From positions 1 through 64,000 of the forward strand of contig NAVB01000753.1 of assembly GCA_002179805.1 (NCBI GenBank): 64,000 nt of DNA. Direction: 5' to 3'. Both the position numbers and the translations under genes were made by a program. Below, one piece after another: positions 8,927 through 20,945 of the stretch (the stretch's first letter is position 1; each line of letters opens with the position of its first letter). The notes under the pieces were generated by a model that worked only from the letters and a program-made list of their open reading frames with translations, made no database searches and had not been told where the DNA came from. Origin of the DNA: Acanthamoeba lenticulata. Taxonomy: Eukaryota; Discosea; Longamoebia; Acanthamoebidae.

Positions 8927-11891
8927 TCAGTCGCTGTGTGGGCGGCGCGCCGCCTGCTGCCGCAGCACAGGAGGCGGAGCGCGCAAGGAGGAGGTGAGGA
9001 GCAGATGGAGGAAGATGAGGTTGGTGATGAGGAGCGGGAGGAAGAGGAAGGTGTAGGTGAGGGTCGAGTGCTCCATAAAGTGCGAGAGCACTCGGAGGCA
9101 CGTCGCCACGAAGGACTCCTCGAGCACGCACGACAAGAGGAACAAGAGGCCCCACGGCGAGAAGAGCATCAGGACGGGCAACTGCAGCAAGTTCATGAAA
9201 CCCGACGCCGACGGCGTGATCAACGCATAGACCGGGCTCAGCACGATCGCCGCTGCACACCACAACATAACGGCGGTCAGCGGGCTGTCCTCAGCCTCAA
9301 GGGAGGATGACACCGGTTTACCGATGACGCAGAAACTGAAGTTGAGGACGGAACAGTTGGCCAGGAAGAGGAGGGTCATGCAGAGCGCGATGCCTGCGCC
9401 CGCGGTCCAGTCGCGCCTCTCCTCTGCTCGGGTCAGCGTGAGAAACCAGCGTGCTGCAGAGGAGCGCGCGGAAGTGTACGTACCGGTGGGAGCGCCGGCC
9501 AGGGCGTAGGTGGGGAGGTACGGGCGCAGGGCCCGCTCGAGGGCAGGCAGGAGGACAAAGAGCCAAATCGCAACGATCAGCGCTGTGAGGCCGAACCACG
9601 CGTAGAGCAACTGAATCAAAGCGGTCAGCCAACATGTTTTTAAATGTCAACGGCGGGGGAGATGGGACATACGTGTTCATAGACGTCGACGACGTGCTGC
9701 AGGACGAAGGGCAGGTAGAAGATGATGATGCAGGCCGCTGCGATAACGGTGAAGCGGGCCAGGTCAAAGGCCCATGGGCCCTTGGCCGCGGCAAAGGAAT
9801 AGAGCAAGTAGAGCAGCTTGATGATGAGCGGCGCAAGGAGGAGCCAGAGCGAGGGCGTGTAGTAGCCGATGGGCACGTAGACGTCCACGTCGAGCAGCAG
9901 GTAAAAGTAGAAGGACTGGTGCAGCCGCTCGATCAGGCCGTTGACCGAGCGCACCGTGCCCTCCAGCGTGCGGCCCAGCGCATTGACGCCGGTCACGTCC
10001 TCCCGCTGCTGCGGGTTCTTGTCGTCCCCGCGCGCCTGCAGCGTGATGCAGTCGATCCGGTGCCTGTTCCCCAGCCAGCCACGTCATCGTCAGCCAGACC
10101 GCCCTTCACGACACCGCGGGGCGAGGCGGGGGACGTGTACGCGCCAAAGGCGGCGTGGTCGCCCGAGCCGGTGCCGATGGCGAGGGAGAGGAGGAAGTTG
10201 AGCAAGTTCATGCGATCGTTGCTGATGCGCACGCTCTCGAGGAGCCGGCTCGGCAGCTTGGCGACGAGACTACGGGCCAAGTCCTGCAGCATGCCATGCG
10301 GGCGCATGTCATCACAGCAGCCTGCCAAGCAAGACCCACAATCACCGGTGACGTACGCTGGGCATTTGGATGAGCGACGCCGAGCGACGCGCGTTACGGA
10401 CAGCCGTGTTGATGAGGTCCAGGTTGGGCAGCTGCCCGTTGATCCCCTCTGGGTCCGTGGCGGTGGGACGGGTGAGTGTGCAAACCAATCGACTCAGCAG
10501 CGGACACGCATGGCATTGGCATTGGCATTGAAGAAGTAAGAAAGCGAGTACCGGCCAAGAGGGTGAGTTCGCTCGGGCGCGTCGAGCGGATGTCGACGTT
10601 GATGGCGCCGATGATGGCTCCCGCACGCTGAAATCCGAATTGGGTCCACTGGTTCAACTTGTCCGCATCTTGTGCGTTGAAACAAACCCAAACGCCACTC
10701 GTCAGCGGATCTCGTGGGTCGGCGAGGAGAAGGTGAGCCGGTTGATGTACATTTAGTGCTGGTGTTGTTGTTGTTGAGGGAGTCGAGGCACGAGACAAAC
10801 GGCTCGGTCGAGTGGTAGGCGTTGAGCCAGGCCTTAATGCCCTCATCGCCGTGCCGCCCATCGGTGAAGACCACGACAAACTCCTTGTCCCGCCAGGCGC
10901 GGCCTGTCCCGCACGCGCGCGGTGAGCACAACATGAGCGCCAACACCGACGTGGAAGCCGAGCAAGAAGGCCGCACTTTCGAACAGTTTCATGAGGCCCA
11001 GGAGCACGGGTGGCCCGGCCAGGAGGTACTGGTGGCCTGAGACGGTGGCTGGCACGTAAGCAGCGGCTGACCCGACGGAACCGGGGTCTCGTCAAGGAAA
11101 GAGGTATTTTGTACCGGGATCGGTGTCGTAGCGCGAGCTCAGCACGAGAGCCTCGGTGCCGTCGCCGCGAGGAGAGGACAGCACGGCATAGACGTTGTAG
11201 CCCACGTCATCGTCGCTTGTCGCCCGCCGTTCTGTCTCGCTCGGGTACAGCTGAGGCCGATAGCACTGGATGTAGACTTTGCACCCGAGGGAGCCCAGCT
11301 GCTTGCCCAGCCAGACGGCTGTCCTCCTGTGCATGGACGTAAAGAGAGGGTCAGGCATGCCCATCATCCTCATTCGGACTATTTGACGAAGGCGAGCGCT
11401 GGCGCACCGGCTGGCTTCTTGTGGCGAGAGGCCATCATCGCTGGCAAGCTTGGCCAGGAAGCTGCTGTAGGCCTTGTTGAAGGTGTAGATGCCGCGGGCC
11501 TCTTCCTGCCCGAACTGAGTGTCGGCATGCGTTGGGAGAAGCGCGTTCTCCGAGAGGTACGTCCTGCACGCGCACATGAGCCACAGTCCATCGGCGCTTG
11601 CACGTATACGCAGCCTGGATGCGACCGCTGCAAACGTACCTATCGGCAACCTTGTCAGGGTAGAACCAGAAGGACGCCAAGCCGCACCCGAACGCCCCCA
11701 ATCTGCGCCCCCCGAAGCAGTGGTGTGAGTGCACCACGGGGCAGTGTCAATTCTTGTGCTGTCACACAGATGAGCATTCGATTGCTGCATAATGTGCTTC
11801 TTGCAGGGCCGCACCCGATCGCGATGCACAACAATTTGGTGAAGATGAGGCACGCCCGACTCAATCGCGAGGGCGGCCCGCTTCGCTCCAT
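8927..11891 (-). CDS. GPAA1: GPI transamidase complex subunit GAA1/GPAA1
   Basis: The protein belongs to the ER-membrane complex that attaches GPI anchors to proteins. Family-specific landmarks appear in order. A short cytosolic start (MERSGPPSRLSRACLIFTKL) is followed by a first membrane span that I join across an intron (11731-11806 region) to give ...CIAIGLGAFGCGLASFWFYP, then TYLSENALLP. The M28 peptidase-like lumenal domain follows (YNVYAVLSSPRG, then DKEFVVVFTDGRHGDEG and KAWLNAYHSTE), then GINGQLPNLDLINTA, RLLESVRISND, and a C-terminal multi-span region (PSLWLLLAPLIIKLLYLLY and six or so further hydrophobic segments). These match GAA1 order and spacing. The start ATG 11891 is chosen because it precedes the Arg-rich leader and joins the first span in frame. 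At least eight short introns are needed. A probable GPI-anchored client protein is encoded at 28932-29825. Confidence 0.88.
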
Positions 11892-12545
11892 CCTTGGACG
11901 TTTTGGTGCTGTTCGTGCCCTGTCGACACAGTTTTAAAGCAGAAGAAAAGAGAAGAAAGAGAAAGCCAACACACGAGGAGACATTCTTCCTCGACCGTGC
12001 AAACCAACCACCCAAGCCAATCAATGACTCTACAGGGAAAAATGAAAGTGTATGTGTGGTAAGGAATACAAATTGTGGGGGGTGTTGAGGGGCGTTTCGT
12101 TGTGCTGCCCTTGCCGGAGGCGGTGGCGCTGGCGGTGGCGTGGATGACGGCGACGCAACGACCAGGCCCGCGTGGGAACCGACGAAGGGCGCCCGGGTTG
12201 ACCGCCGCGCACGGCCAGAACAGGGCAGCAGAACTGAGAGCTCTTCCTCCCCCGAAAGCCGATCGTGTTTCTCTCCTCTCTCTCTCTCTCTCTGCTCGCG
12301 ATCTCCCCTCTCCTCCCCCTTTCAACTCTCTCTCTCTCTCTCCTCTCTTTTCTATGCTCCCCTCCAAGCCATCTCTCCTCCTCTCCTCCCTCTCTTCTTG
12401 CTCCGCTTCTTCCCTTCCTTCCTTGATCGGTCGTTCGGTGATGGTGATGATGAATTGTAGTGGTAGGTGGCGCAGTCGCAGGAGGCCACGGTCCCCAGCG
12501 CGATGGTAGTGAGGGGGCGCGTGTTCGGGGGGGAGGTGCGCAGTT
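11892..12545. other. 654-base intergenic region with pyrimidine-rich block
   Basis: It lies upstream of GPAA1 and downstream of the phosphatase gene, both on the minus strand, so it should hold the GPAA1 promoter and the phosphatase 3' end. Between about 12268 and 12420 the + strand is almost pure C/T with two (CT)n runs, at 12271-12293 and 12326-12347. On the minus (transcribed) sense this is a GA-rich tract. A frame open across the tract on the + strand is low-complexity Ser/Leu/Pro and not credible as a gene. Confidence 0.5.
12271..12347. repeat. (CT)n simple repeats
   Basis: Two tracts of alternating C and T (12271-12293 and 12326-12347) are embedded in a longer pyrimidine-rich strand. 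Similar tracts appear at about 15415-15436 and 43308-43346, also between genes. Confidence 0.8.
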
Positions 12546-15201
12546 TTAGGTGACCTCCTCGAGGGTGAACTGCTGGAGGTGTCGCCTGAAGTCGTCAGTC
12601 TCCTGGCCCTGTGTGACGACGTGGACGATCTTGGTGGCGTTCTCGAAGCGCTGGACCCGTTGGACGGTGCGCTGGGCCACCTGGACGAAGCGCTCGCTGC
12701 ACTGGGCGCCGACCCAGATGAAGAAGGCATCGGGGGACTGCAGGATGTAGCAGCTGGACGAAGGCGCGGCGTTCTGGAGCTCGACGAGGTTCTCCTTGCG
12801 GGCAAGCTTGGCGACGACGAAGTCCGGGTCGTTTTCGGTGTGGACGACCACCTGGTAGAGGCGCAGCCCACCCTCGCGACTGTTGCCACTGCGCGCGAGG
12901 CTGAGGCGCTTGGCGAGCTCGAGCAGCTGGCAGATGAAGCCCGTGTTGGGACTGCTCACGCCTCGCCGCTCCTTAACGAACATATGCGTTCGCTCGAAGC
13001 CCCAGCCGTTCTTCCACATGAGGTAGCCGATCGTCATCGCCGACGAGCGCGAAACGCCCTGCTGGCAGTGGACAAAGATCTTGCCGTTGGAGGTAATTAC
13101 ATTGTCCATCCACTCGATGACGTCGTAGAGCATGCACGTGATGTCCTCCCGCACGCCGTCCATCAGGTAGAGCGTTCGATAGTTGAAGTCGTTCGGGTGG
13201 TACTCGGGGCAGATGGACCCGGCGCAGTTGAGGATGTGGGTCACGCCCTGCTGCTTGAGCATCGCGATGTCTCGCGACACCGTCTGGCTCCCGAGGTAGA
13301 CCTGGTCGGTGATCTTCGAGCAGATGCTGTCGTACTTGCTCAGCTTGTCCTGCCGCTGGTTGACCTCGGCGCGGTTGAAGATGTCGCTGTCGCCGCCCTG
13401 CTCCTTGTCCTGCATGCTCTGCAGGTCCGAGAGGCTGAAGCTGTTCATCGGGACCGCCAGCACCGAGCCTGACAAACTCACGCCTCCGGTCTTGATCGGG
13501 GGTAGCTTGAGCTTGCCCTTCTTGGCGCCTGACGACGTAGGGATCACCGGCATTGTGAGTGACGACGACTTGGTGATTGGGCGCGGTCCCAGGTCCGCCA
13601 GTGTGAGGTGACCGCCCCCCTCGGCGGGGCTCGTCGTCGTTGTGGTCGTCGTTACCATCGGCACCGGCGAGCTCGACTCCGCCGGCTCCTCAATCGAGAC
13701 AGCGTTGATGATGGCGTCGAGCGCGCTGGCCGATCGTGAGCGCCCGTGTCGGGACGGTGAGACAGGCGCCTGGAAGAGATTTTTGACCTGAGGAATGGAG
13801 AGCTTCGGAACACTTCCGTTGCTTCCGCCGTCCGGATTTTCCCCGGCCTCGCCGCCAGCCGCGCCTCTCCGCGTGAGGCGGCGCCTCTTCAGCAGCTGCC
13901 GGTAGAGATGGTGTTGTCGCGAATACGGCTTTTCGTCGTCGTCGTCTTCGTCGTCGCTTTCGACATCGGCCTCTTCGCTGTCGTCATCGTCGTCGTCGTC
14001 GTGACGTTGTGAACGGCGACGGCTTGCACAAGCCTCGGCGTCGCCAGCCGCCGCCGTCTCTCCGGCCAGCGTAGTTGACGTAGCACGTGCTTGGCGGTGA
14101 CGATTGTTGTGCGTGCAGGAGAATATGGACGAAAGCGGGACCTTGTCACCCCCTCGGAACAGCCGTCGCAGCACTCTCTTGCCGTCCTTCTTCAGCGCCT
14201 TCTCCAACTCGAAGCTCTTGGTGAGAGCGAGAGCCTGCACCAACTGCAGCGAGTCTTTACCTCGCCACACGTACAGGTTGTAGGCCAGAGGCGGGAGTAC
14301 GCCTTCCTCGTCTTCTTCTGAGTCCGCCGCGGCCGAACTGTTGCCGGTAACCGCGTCCCCCTCGAGATCTCGCGACGATGAAGTCGACGAATCGTCGTCA
14401 AAGTTGTTGTTGTCGGTAGCGGAGGTGATGAAGACTTCCTCGAGACAACTGGCGAGACCGCGCGGTGTGAAAACCTCAACCGACGAAGACAGCAACGATT
14501 CGATTGTTGCCGTTGGTGACTGGTTCGATTCGCCCCCCGCACCGTTCGCTCGGCCTCCATCCCCGATGTTGTTGGTCGGAGTTGCTGCTGCTGCTGCTCT
14601 GATTTTTAAAGAGCGCGTAACAGCGTTCTCCGAGAAGATGTGGAGGGCCAGGTAGGCTTGGTGTCGATCGAAGACGAATGATTCATTCAGGCAGACCGGT
14701 TCGTGTCTCACCTGAGAATCTTCTGCGCTTCCGTTGTCGTCGATGAAGAACCTCCACACGTGAAGAGAGCTGTTGTAGGAGCCTCGCTTCTTTGGTCCCT
14801 CTTCCTCGATGGTGGTGTTGTAGCCGTTCGCGTTGCCACTTCTTCCTCCTCCTTCTGTCGGCCGCCCTTCATTCGTAACTCTTCCTTCAACTCCTCCATT
14901 GTCGGCAATAGTACCACTTCCACCTCCTCCCTTGAGGATGACGCCGAGAGGAATAGGCTTCCTCTCGATCGCGATTCGGTTGCCCATTCTGCCTTTGCGC
15001 ACTTGAACTACTACTGCTTGCTGCTCTTCTCCCTGCAACAACAAAAAATGAGGTCAAATGGTCAATAAGATACCAAGGTTTCCACAAGCTCACGAGTTAA
15101 ACTCAAGGGAGCATAATACAAAAACGAAGATGATAATTATGGGGTAGGTCAAGTTGGATGGAATGATGGATGATACTAGTACTCACCTCGGGTTGTTGTT
15201 G
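12546..15201 (-). CDS. Dual-specificity phosphatase with gelsolin-like segments (MKP1-like layout)
   Basis: A large exon (15032-12546) is open throughout; I extend it by a 15-base microexon (15187-15201) and leave the 5' end open. A start at ATG 14987 (MGNRIAIERKPIP) is an alternative. The N-terminal third has a segment reading LYVWRGKDSLQLVQALALTK with gelsolin-repeat character. Then come a Ser/Asp-rich, probably disordered stretch and a dual-specificity phosphatase domain (ITDQVYLGSQTVSRD ... LNCAGSICPEYHP) with the active-site loop HCQQGVSRSSA, so Cys, Arg and the general-acid Asp region are kept. A second gelsolin-like domain (YQVVVHTENDPDF ... FIWVGAQCSERFVQVAQ) closes the protein. Plant MKP1 also combines a MAP-kinase phosphatase domain with a gelsolin-like domain. 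The likely role is dephosphorylation of a MAP kinase or similar target, possibly with actin or PIP2 linkage; the latter is inference. Confidence 0.83.
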
Positions 15202-15766
15202 CTAAGATGAAAAAAAAAAGGGTATCAATCAATCTCTCTTCCGTTGCCCTCGAATCGTTTTGCCCATGAGGGGGTTACTTTCTGATGTAAGGGGCCGCAA
15301 GAATCGGTCAAGTACTAACAGGTCACGCCCTTCTCTTCTCTTTCCTGAACCAGCTGGCCCGTCTCGTCTTCTCTTTGTTCAAACCACGCTGTGGCCGATA
15401 TGTATTCTCTCCCGAACTCTCTCTCTCTCTCGACCTCTCTCCTCTTTCCTTACAGATGGCGTCGGTTCTGTTCTTCTGTTCGGTCCCCACCAAACGGCTG
15501 CGGTTGTGCGCCCGGTCTTTTTCTCGTCGCCGTTGCCCGAGGCCACGAGCCTCACCTACCAACGAATTCAAAACGTGCGCAACTGGCCGAACCGCCTTTT
15601 TTCCTCGTTCCCGTCCATGTTTTTTTGCGACCTTTCTTTACTGTTTTTCTTTTCACAGCAAGCATTTTGATTCGAGGAAATCATGATGGAGACCAAAAAT
15701 TTGGCAGTGCCGTCCGGTGCCGAAGCTTGAGTGCTGCATTAATCTTCACCAAAGGAGCGGCAAAAA
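15202..15766. other. Divergent region upstream of the phosphatase and AT-hook genes
   Basis: The missing 5' exon of the phosphatase gene should be here or in its UTR. On the minus strand a strong donor (TTG|GTAGGTGAGG) lies at about 15560. On the + strand two good acceptors precede the AT-hook gene (TTCCTTACAG at about 15455 and TTTTCACAG at about 15658), so both transcripts may have 5' UTR introns. A (CT)n run sits near 15415-15436. No coding stretch is convincing. Confidence 0.35.
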
Positions 15767-18700
15767 ATGAAACGGTCATTTGAGGAACACTGCGCTGTGC
15801 CTGAAGAGGAAGAGGAAGAAGAGCAGGATGAAGGGCTTCCTCTTGACCGCTTGCCACCGGAAGACACACCCAAGCGAAGAGGGCGCCCAAGGAAAGCCGC
15901 TGCGGTGCAGAAGTCAGCCAAACGGCTGCGCACCGTGTCCTTACTGGCGCTGGAGCCTTTTGCCTTCTTCGTCCGCGCCCCGCCAGTTGCTTATGCTCAG
16001 CATTATTGCCAGCTTGCTGACTACATGGAAGGTCTCATCAATGGCGACTTTGATGTTGGCGGCCGGCCCTTTGCTGTCGAGGAGGGGCCGGCACCATGGT
16101 TTGCGGCAAACAGCGGAGCGGATTGGCTTGATGGCGATTCCAAGCTGTTCTTCCGCGAGCAGTGGCGGGAAGTCGTGGCCATCGTCAACGACCCTCTCCA
16201 GGTGCAGGTGCGGGCCTTCTCGTCCTTCTCGTCGGTGCTGCATTAAACGAGCGCTGAAAACAATGAGAGTTTGATCCCGCTAATATAACAGGATGGTTGG
16301 CGCAAGCTGACGCTGGCTGACAAAATACTGGGCCTGTACGACGCTGAAGCATGGAAGAGCACGCAACACCAGGTAGGTGCCACCGCAAAGGCACAAGTGA
16401 TGCCCAGACTCTCTGACTGATTCAATTCATTGGCTTTCCAATCAACAGACAGACTACATGCCCTTTGAGCGGGAGGTGTGGTGGGTCAAAACGGCGAAGG
16501 CGTGGTTTTCAAGCGCCACCAGCTCCTCGTACAAGGGCTACCTGCGCACTGCCGCCTCTGCGCTCATCCTGGAGCTCTGGTTTGGACCCCCTTCCCTCTT
16601 TTACGCCCACTCCTTCTTTGTGTGCCAGTCCTCTGATTTGTTTTTATGTCGTCGGTTGGCCGTGAGAGAAGGTACCGCTTTGTGTGGGCCGGTCACACCT
16701 ATCGCGTCTACCGAGATATTCAACACTGGAGAAAGGAAGCGGCCCACAGCGGCGCCGCCCATGAAGCAGGCTCGCTTGGCAATGGTGAAGCGATGGCGGA
16801 GGACAAAGAGGGAGCACGAGACGACTACGACAGCGAAGATGTGATTGAATCGCAGACCGCAGCTCAGGGCGATGACGATGGGGCAGAAGACGATGAAGAA
16901 GAGGAGCACCCAAACGGAGAAATCGACCTCGTACCCGCCGCTCATCGGCGACCGCGTGCTAATCGAGGAGAGCCTTCTTCTCCCTCAGGCGACCACATGC
17001 ACTCAGAAGACAGCGACACCGACGAAGCCGAAGAGCTTTTGCCTGCGTCCGAGGACGGCGACACCCGACCTGTGGTGGATGCCATTCCGTCGGTGGTGAG
17101 CGTGTTCTTTGGGCACGCGACCATCGCCAACGCGCTGGACGTCGCTGAGGGCCACTACTTTGCCCAGTTGGAAGCCGCCGAACGCTTGCTATCTCAAGCC
17201 ACGCCCTCTGCGCCCACCTTTTCTCCATTTGGTGATGTTGCGCCATCTCGTGCGAGCGCCCCAGGCACTCAACCAGAGGTTCCCTTTGTACGTCTGACGA
17301 CACCTGCGCCTGCCCTCTCTCCTCCAGCCAGCTGGAACTAACATGCTGTTGCTGACCTCTTTCTCCTTGTCCAGTGGGATTTTGAAACAGTCATGGAGGC
17401 GCTAGTGGAGCTAATTGAGAGAAGGAACAATGCGTATCAAATGGTCGACCAGCCGTCGAGATCAGACATCGCCAACGACCTGGTCAAGCTGTACCGCAAG
17501 CAATTTGTGCCGTTCTTGCACATGTTGGGCATCGAGATCCCTTTCTTCTCCGCGAGCAGCTCTTCCTCAGACGCCGACATCCCCGCGACCATCAGCTCCG
17601 GTCAGCTATTCCGGTGGCGCTGGCGCCAAGGCATGCCCGCCGCCTTTATCGACCAGGTCTACGTCACCAGCATGAGGAACATCACCTGCGACGGCACCCA
17701 AGCGTGCAGTCGGCACATCATGGATCTTTTTCCAGAGATCTTCTTGCTCGCCGATTCTCGCTTGGATGCGGTCCTCCCTCAGGTGCCCCATAGCCCAACG
17801 ACCGAGCTCTTTCCCATTTTGTGTCGTTGCTCTCACACGATGCCTTGTGCGATGCGGTTTAAACCAGGCGGCCTCGCGGCTAGAAGAACTCCTGCGCAGC
17901 AAAGGCAAGATGAACGACGATGTGAGCGCTCTCGTGGGCATGCTGGATGAGCTCCTCGCCGAGCGGGTGCGTTTCATGAGCTTGTGGCCGGAGCAAGCTT
18001 GGAACTATAGCTGACTGGTCCGCGAACGCTTCTCCAGCAAGCCATCAAGCAGAGCCAACAGAAGGTGGGCGGCCTGCAGGTCGGGAGCAAGGATACGATG
18101 AAGCAACTCCTTGGGCAGCGAGTCGACATGCTCCGTGACAGGCGTCTGCAGGAGATCGAAGACACCATTCGTGTGATTGAGATGGAGCTCAACAAGCTCA
18201 CCGCTGGGGTGGACGCCAGGACTTCATCCGGCCCTTCGCTGTTCAGCGGCCTCATGCCCAAGAAGGACGCTCACGACGATGAAGAGGAAGAGGAGTTCGA
18301 CCCTGCTGGTGGGCGAGGTTTGTTCGGCCCCTCGGGAAGCCTGAAGCCCAAGAAGCTCAAGAAACGGCCCGACAAGCTTACACGTACTCGGGCGACTGAA
18401 AACGAGTACTCTATGACACTCTCCACGGCCTACCGCATCCTCCACGCTGCTGGGGTCGATTCGAACACGGTCGTCGTGTCTCTGAGCCCTTCGGACGGTA
18501 CTCTTCAGTTTGCCGCTTCGGCCCTCTTCTCCGCCCGTACGTCTCATAGCCCTTGGTGAGTGGGTTTGTTTGTTTGTTTATTTATTTTATTATTCTAATG
18601 TGGATGTTCATCTTTCCACAATCCGCGCAGGATCACTTAGCTGCTACAACGTGGCGACAAAGAAAGTTTCGCAAGTGCGCGTCAAGGGTCTGCGTGATCT

Positions 18701-20945
18701 CTTCGTCAAGCGCATTCGGCACAAGGTGGAGCAGATCCTCGCGAAGTTGTGTCCCGATCCCCTGCGCCGCCGTGGTCGGGGGAGGCCTGGCGCAAGTGGG
18801 TTTACACCCGACGTGGCAGTTGATTGGTCCGCTGCGAGAGACGAGCTCGAGGCTCAGGTGGCGCTTCCGCTCGAGGACGCAGTCGCAGGGGAAGAAGGCC
18901 TGCCGCAGATGTTGTGCAACCTACAGAGCAGCACGACGGCCAAGGCGCGCGAGCTCATGATCACCCGGATTGCCAAGCATCTCGAGCAAAGGGCCGAGGC
19001 CAACTTGTTTGCGTCGATGATCTTCAACAAAACCAACGTGGACCAGATCCTCGGGACCTGTCGCGACGTGCTCGCCGGTCCGGCCCCGTTGCTCGTGGTC
19101 GCTCTGTCGGCCAGTTACCTGTGGGACCTCCGGTGCTCGAAGGACCGACACAAGCGCGAAACCTTTCAACACCTTGTCCACCTGGGCGAGACCCACCCAG
19201 CACGGTACTGCAGAGGCCTACTCTTCTCTCGGCGCACTTGACTAACGATAAGCTGGCTTCTGTCGATCAGGTTCAAGCTGGTGGTCTACAACGGGCTCGA
19301 CCCACGCGAGTACCTCATGGACGTTCATGGCTTCATCCATTGGCGACTCGAAGCACGAGGACGACTTTGTGAAGGCGCAGAAGGGCTGATGCAGGTGGCT
19401 TCCTCGGACGAACCATCGGACTCTGTCAAGCGATTGTATTTCGGCAAGGATCAGCGAGCCGAGGCCCATGTCCGCGCCTTTACGGCCGAATACTTCACGC
19501 CAGGGCTGATTCGCGATTTCTACGTCTTCTACCCCGACGCCCGTGCCCCCATTGGTACCCAACTGATCCACCACCGCCTTGTGAGCGGCTCTCGCATCTC
19601 GAGCTCTCGCCTTTAATATTCTCATGACCTTCGGCAATGCAGTGCCTTTCCACTACGGCCTTCACGCTCTGCACCTGGTGGGTCACCAACACAGCGACAT
19701 CACTGCAGCGTCTGATGAGAAGGGGAAGAGCAAGGACGACGATGCCATGGAAGGTGCCTTGGGCGTCGTTCAGAGGAAGAGCTCGGTGTGGCAGTTCTAC
19801 AGCAAGAGCAACATTGACTACACCGCGGGCCGACGAGGCACCGCCGTGCTCGCGCTCTGGGAGTGCCGCTTGGAGCCCGAACAGGAGACGCATCGTGCGT
19901 GGGAGCGCATGATTCACGAATGGCTGCACAACGAGGGGCTCAGCGCGAAGGAGGTCGAGCAGCGGCTTCTCGACAGCCTTCTTTCTCGTGAACCTTGGGC
20001 TACGCAGCTCGCCGAACGTAGCGAGGGCGTCTTCGTCATCAGCGATCACCCGAGTAGAGTCACGACGCTCTGCACACCAGCGTATGCCGCCAGTCTCCGC
20101 TTCTACACGAGCGACCCGGCTCAGGCCAACTCGACTGGGTTCGTCCTGTCTTTCCAGATGAAGGGAATTGAAGGGAATTGAACAACCAACATGGCTCACA
20201 CGCCGCATGGGCTGCAGCAGTGCGCCGACGGACACAGAGAGCCAGATTTGGGAGATGAACTTCCCTTGTCAAGAGGTCTCTGCAGCGCCCAACTTGCTCG
20301 TACGGCACTACGAGAGCGCCGCTCAGGTATTAGCCTCCCTCTATCCCCTGGGACACGCTTTGGTGTTTGACCTTGACCTCCAACAAACTTGCACCCCTGC
20401 AGGGCGGCACGTTCAAGTACGCATTGTTGGGGAACTCGCCCTTCTGGGCGCTGGGAGATGGTCCTCTCGGCCAGCTGCGGAGCATCGTGCAGGAGCGAAT
20501 CGAGAGCAGTCCTGACGACTTTGTTGCCGACGCCCAGACCGGACCGTTGGCGTGGAGCGCACTTCAGGCGCAGCTGGAGCGCGACTCCCGACAAACGGGA
20601 CAGCCCACGCGACTGATCTCGTGTGTCGAGGAGTGGGCGAGCAAGGTCCTCGCGACCACCAGCAATGGAGCGGAGGAGCGGGATCTGGTGTTTGCTGCGC
20701 TCATGAACATTAGCCTCGAGGAGCCGGCCAACTGGCACTACTGGGAGGAGACGCTGGAGCTTCCTCGTGCTGCCGACGGTCGGCCGGTGGCGCATCCGAA
20801 CTGGGACAAGTTGACCTGTCCCGCCTCCGTGCCGCCAGTCTACCTGCCCTCGGCGGCCGCAGACGAGGTCGCGGGAATGGACGCCGAGACCACAGCGACA
20901 GCATTCACGGCCGTGCTTGACTCTCTGAGCCGCTCTCTGTTGTAG
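15767..20945 (+). CDS. Very long AT-hook protein, unknown family, with an apparent 10-base duplication
   Basis: I read one gene of about 1,450 residues over roughly eleven exons, from ATG 15767 (MKRSFEEHCAVPEEEEEEEQ) to TAG 20945. Residues about 30-50 hold an AT-hook (PKRRGRPRK), which binds the minor groove of AT-rich DNA; a second Arg-Gly-Arg-Pro core (RRRGRGRPGA) occurs near 18770. Acidic Asp/Glu tracts follow at about 16790-17050 and 18270-18300, with a coiled stretch at about 18090-18200 (KQLLGQRVDMLRDRRLQEIE). The remainder is globular-looking with conserved-type Trp, Gly and Pro, but I recognise no enzyme or structural family. Exon joins are mostly clear, such as CTCCAG|GTGCAG ... AACAG|GATGGTTGG and GCCC|GTACGT ... 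GCGCAG|GATCAC. At 20161-20180 the tandem repeat AAGGGAATTG x2 puts stops in all three frames; reading with a single copy restores the frame. It might therefore be a broken allele or an assembly slip, or the locus may hold two genes. Confidence 0.6.
20161..20180 (+). repeat. 10-base tandem duplication inside a coding exon
   Basis: AAGGGAATTG occurs twice head to tail (20161-20170 and 20171-20180). Upstream the frame reads ...TGFVLSFQMKGIEGN then stops; downstream the credible frame (QPTWLTRRMGCSS) is shifted by one. Dropping either copy makes the two frames continuous. This is described as seen; whether it is a real mutation, an allelic variant or an assembly error cannot be told here. Confidence 0.85.

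Noticed and set aside
12579..13472. Plus-strand open frame opposite the phosphatase domain
   Set aside because: It lies exactly over the conserved phosphatase and gelsolin-like coding sequence and has no sensible protein features.
13920..14010. GTC/CGT triplet repeats as a possible CRISPR or satellite array
   Set aside because: They encode Asp/Glu runs inside the phosphatase linker; there are no spacers and no repeat unit of constant length.
15375..15686. Small plus-strand frame after a good splice acceptor (MASVLFFCSVPTKRL...)
   Set aside because: Composition is random-like, it ends before the AT-hook start without joining in frame, and the acceptor is better explained as a 5' UTR intron.
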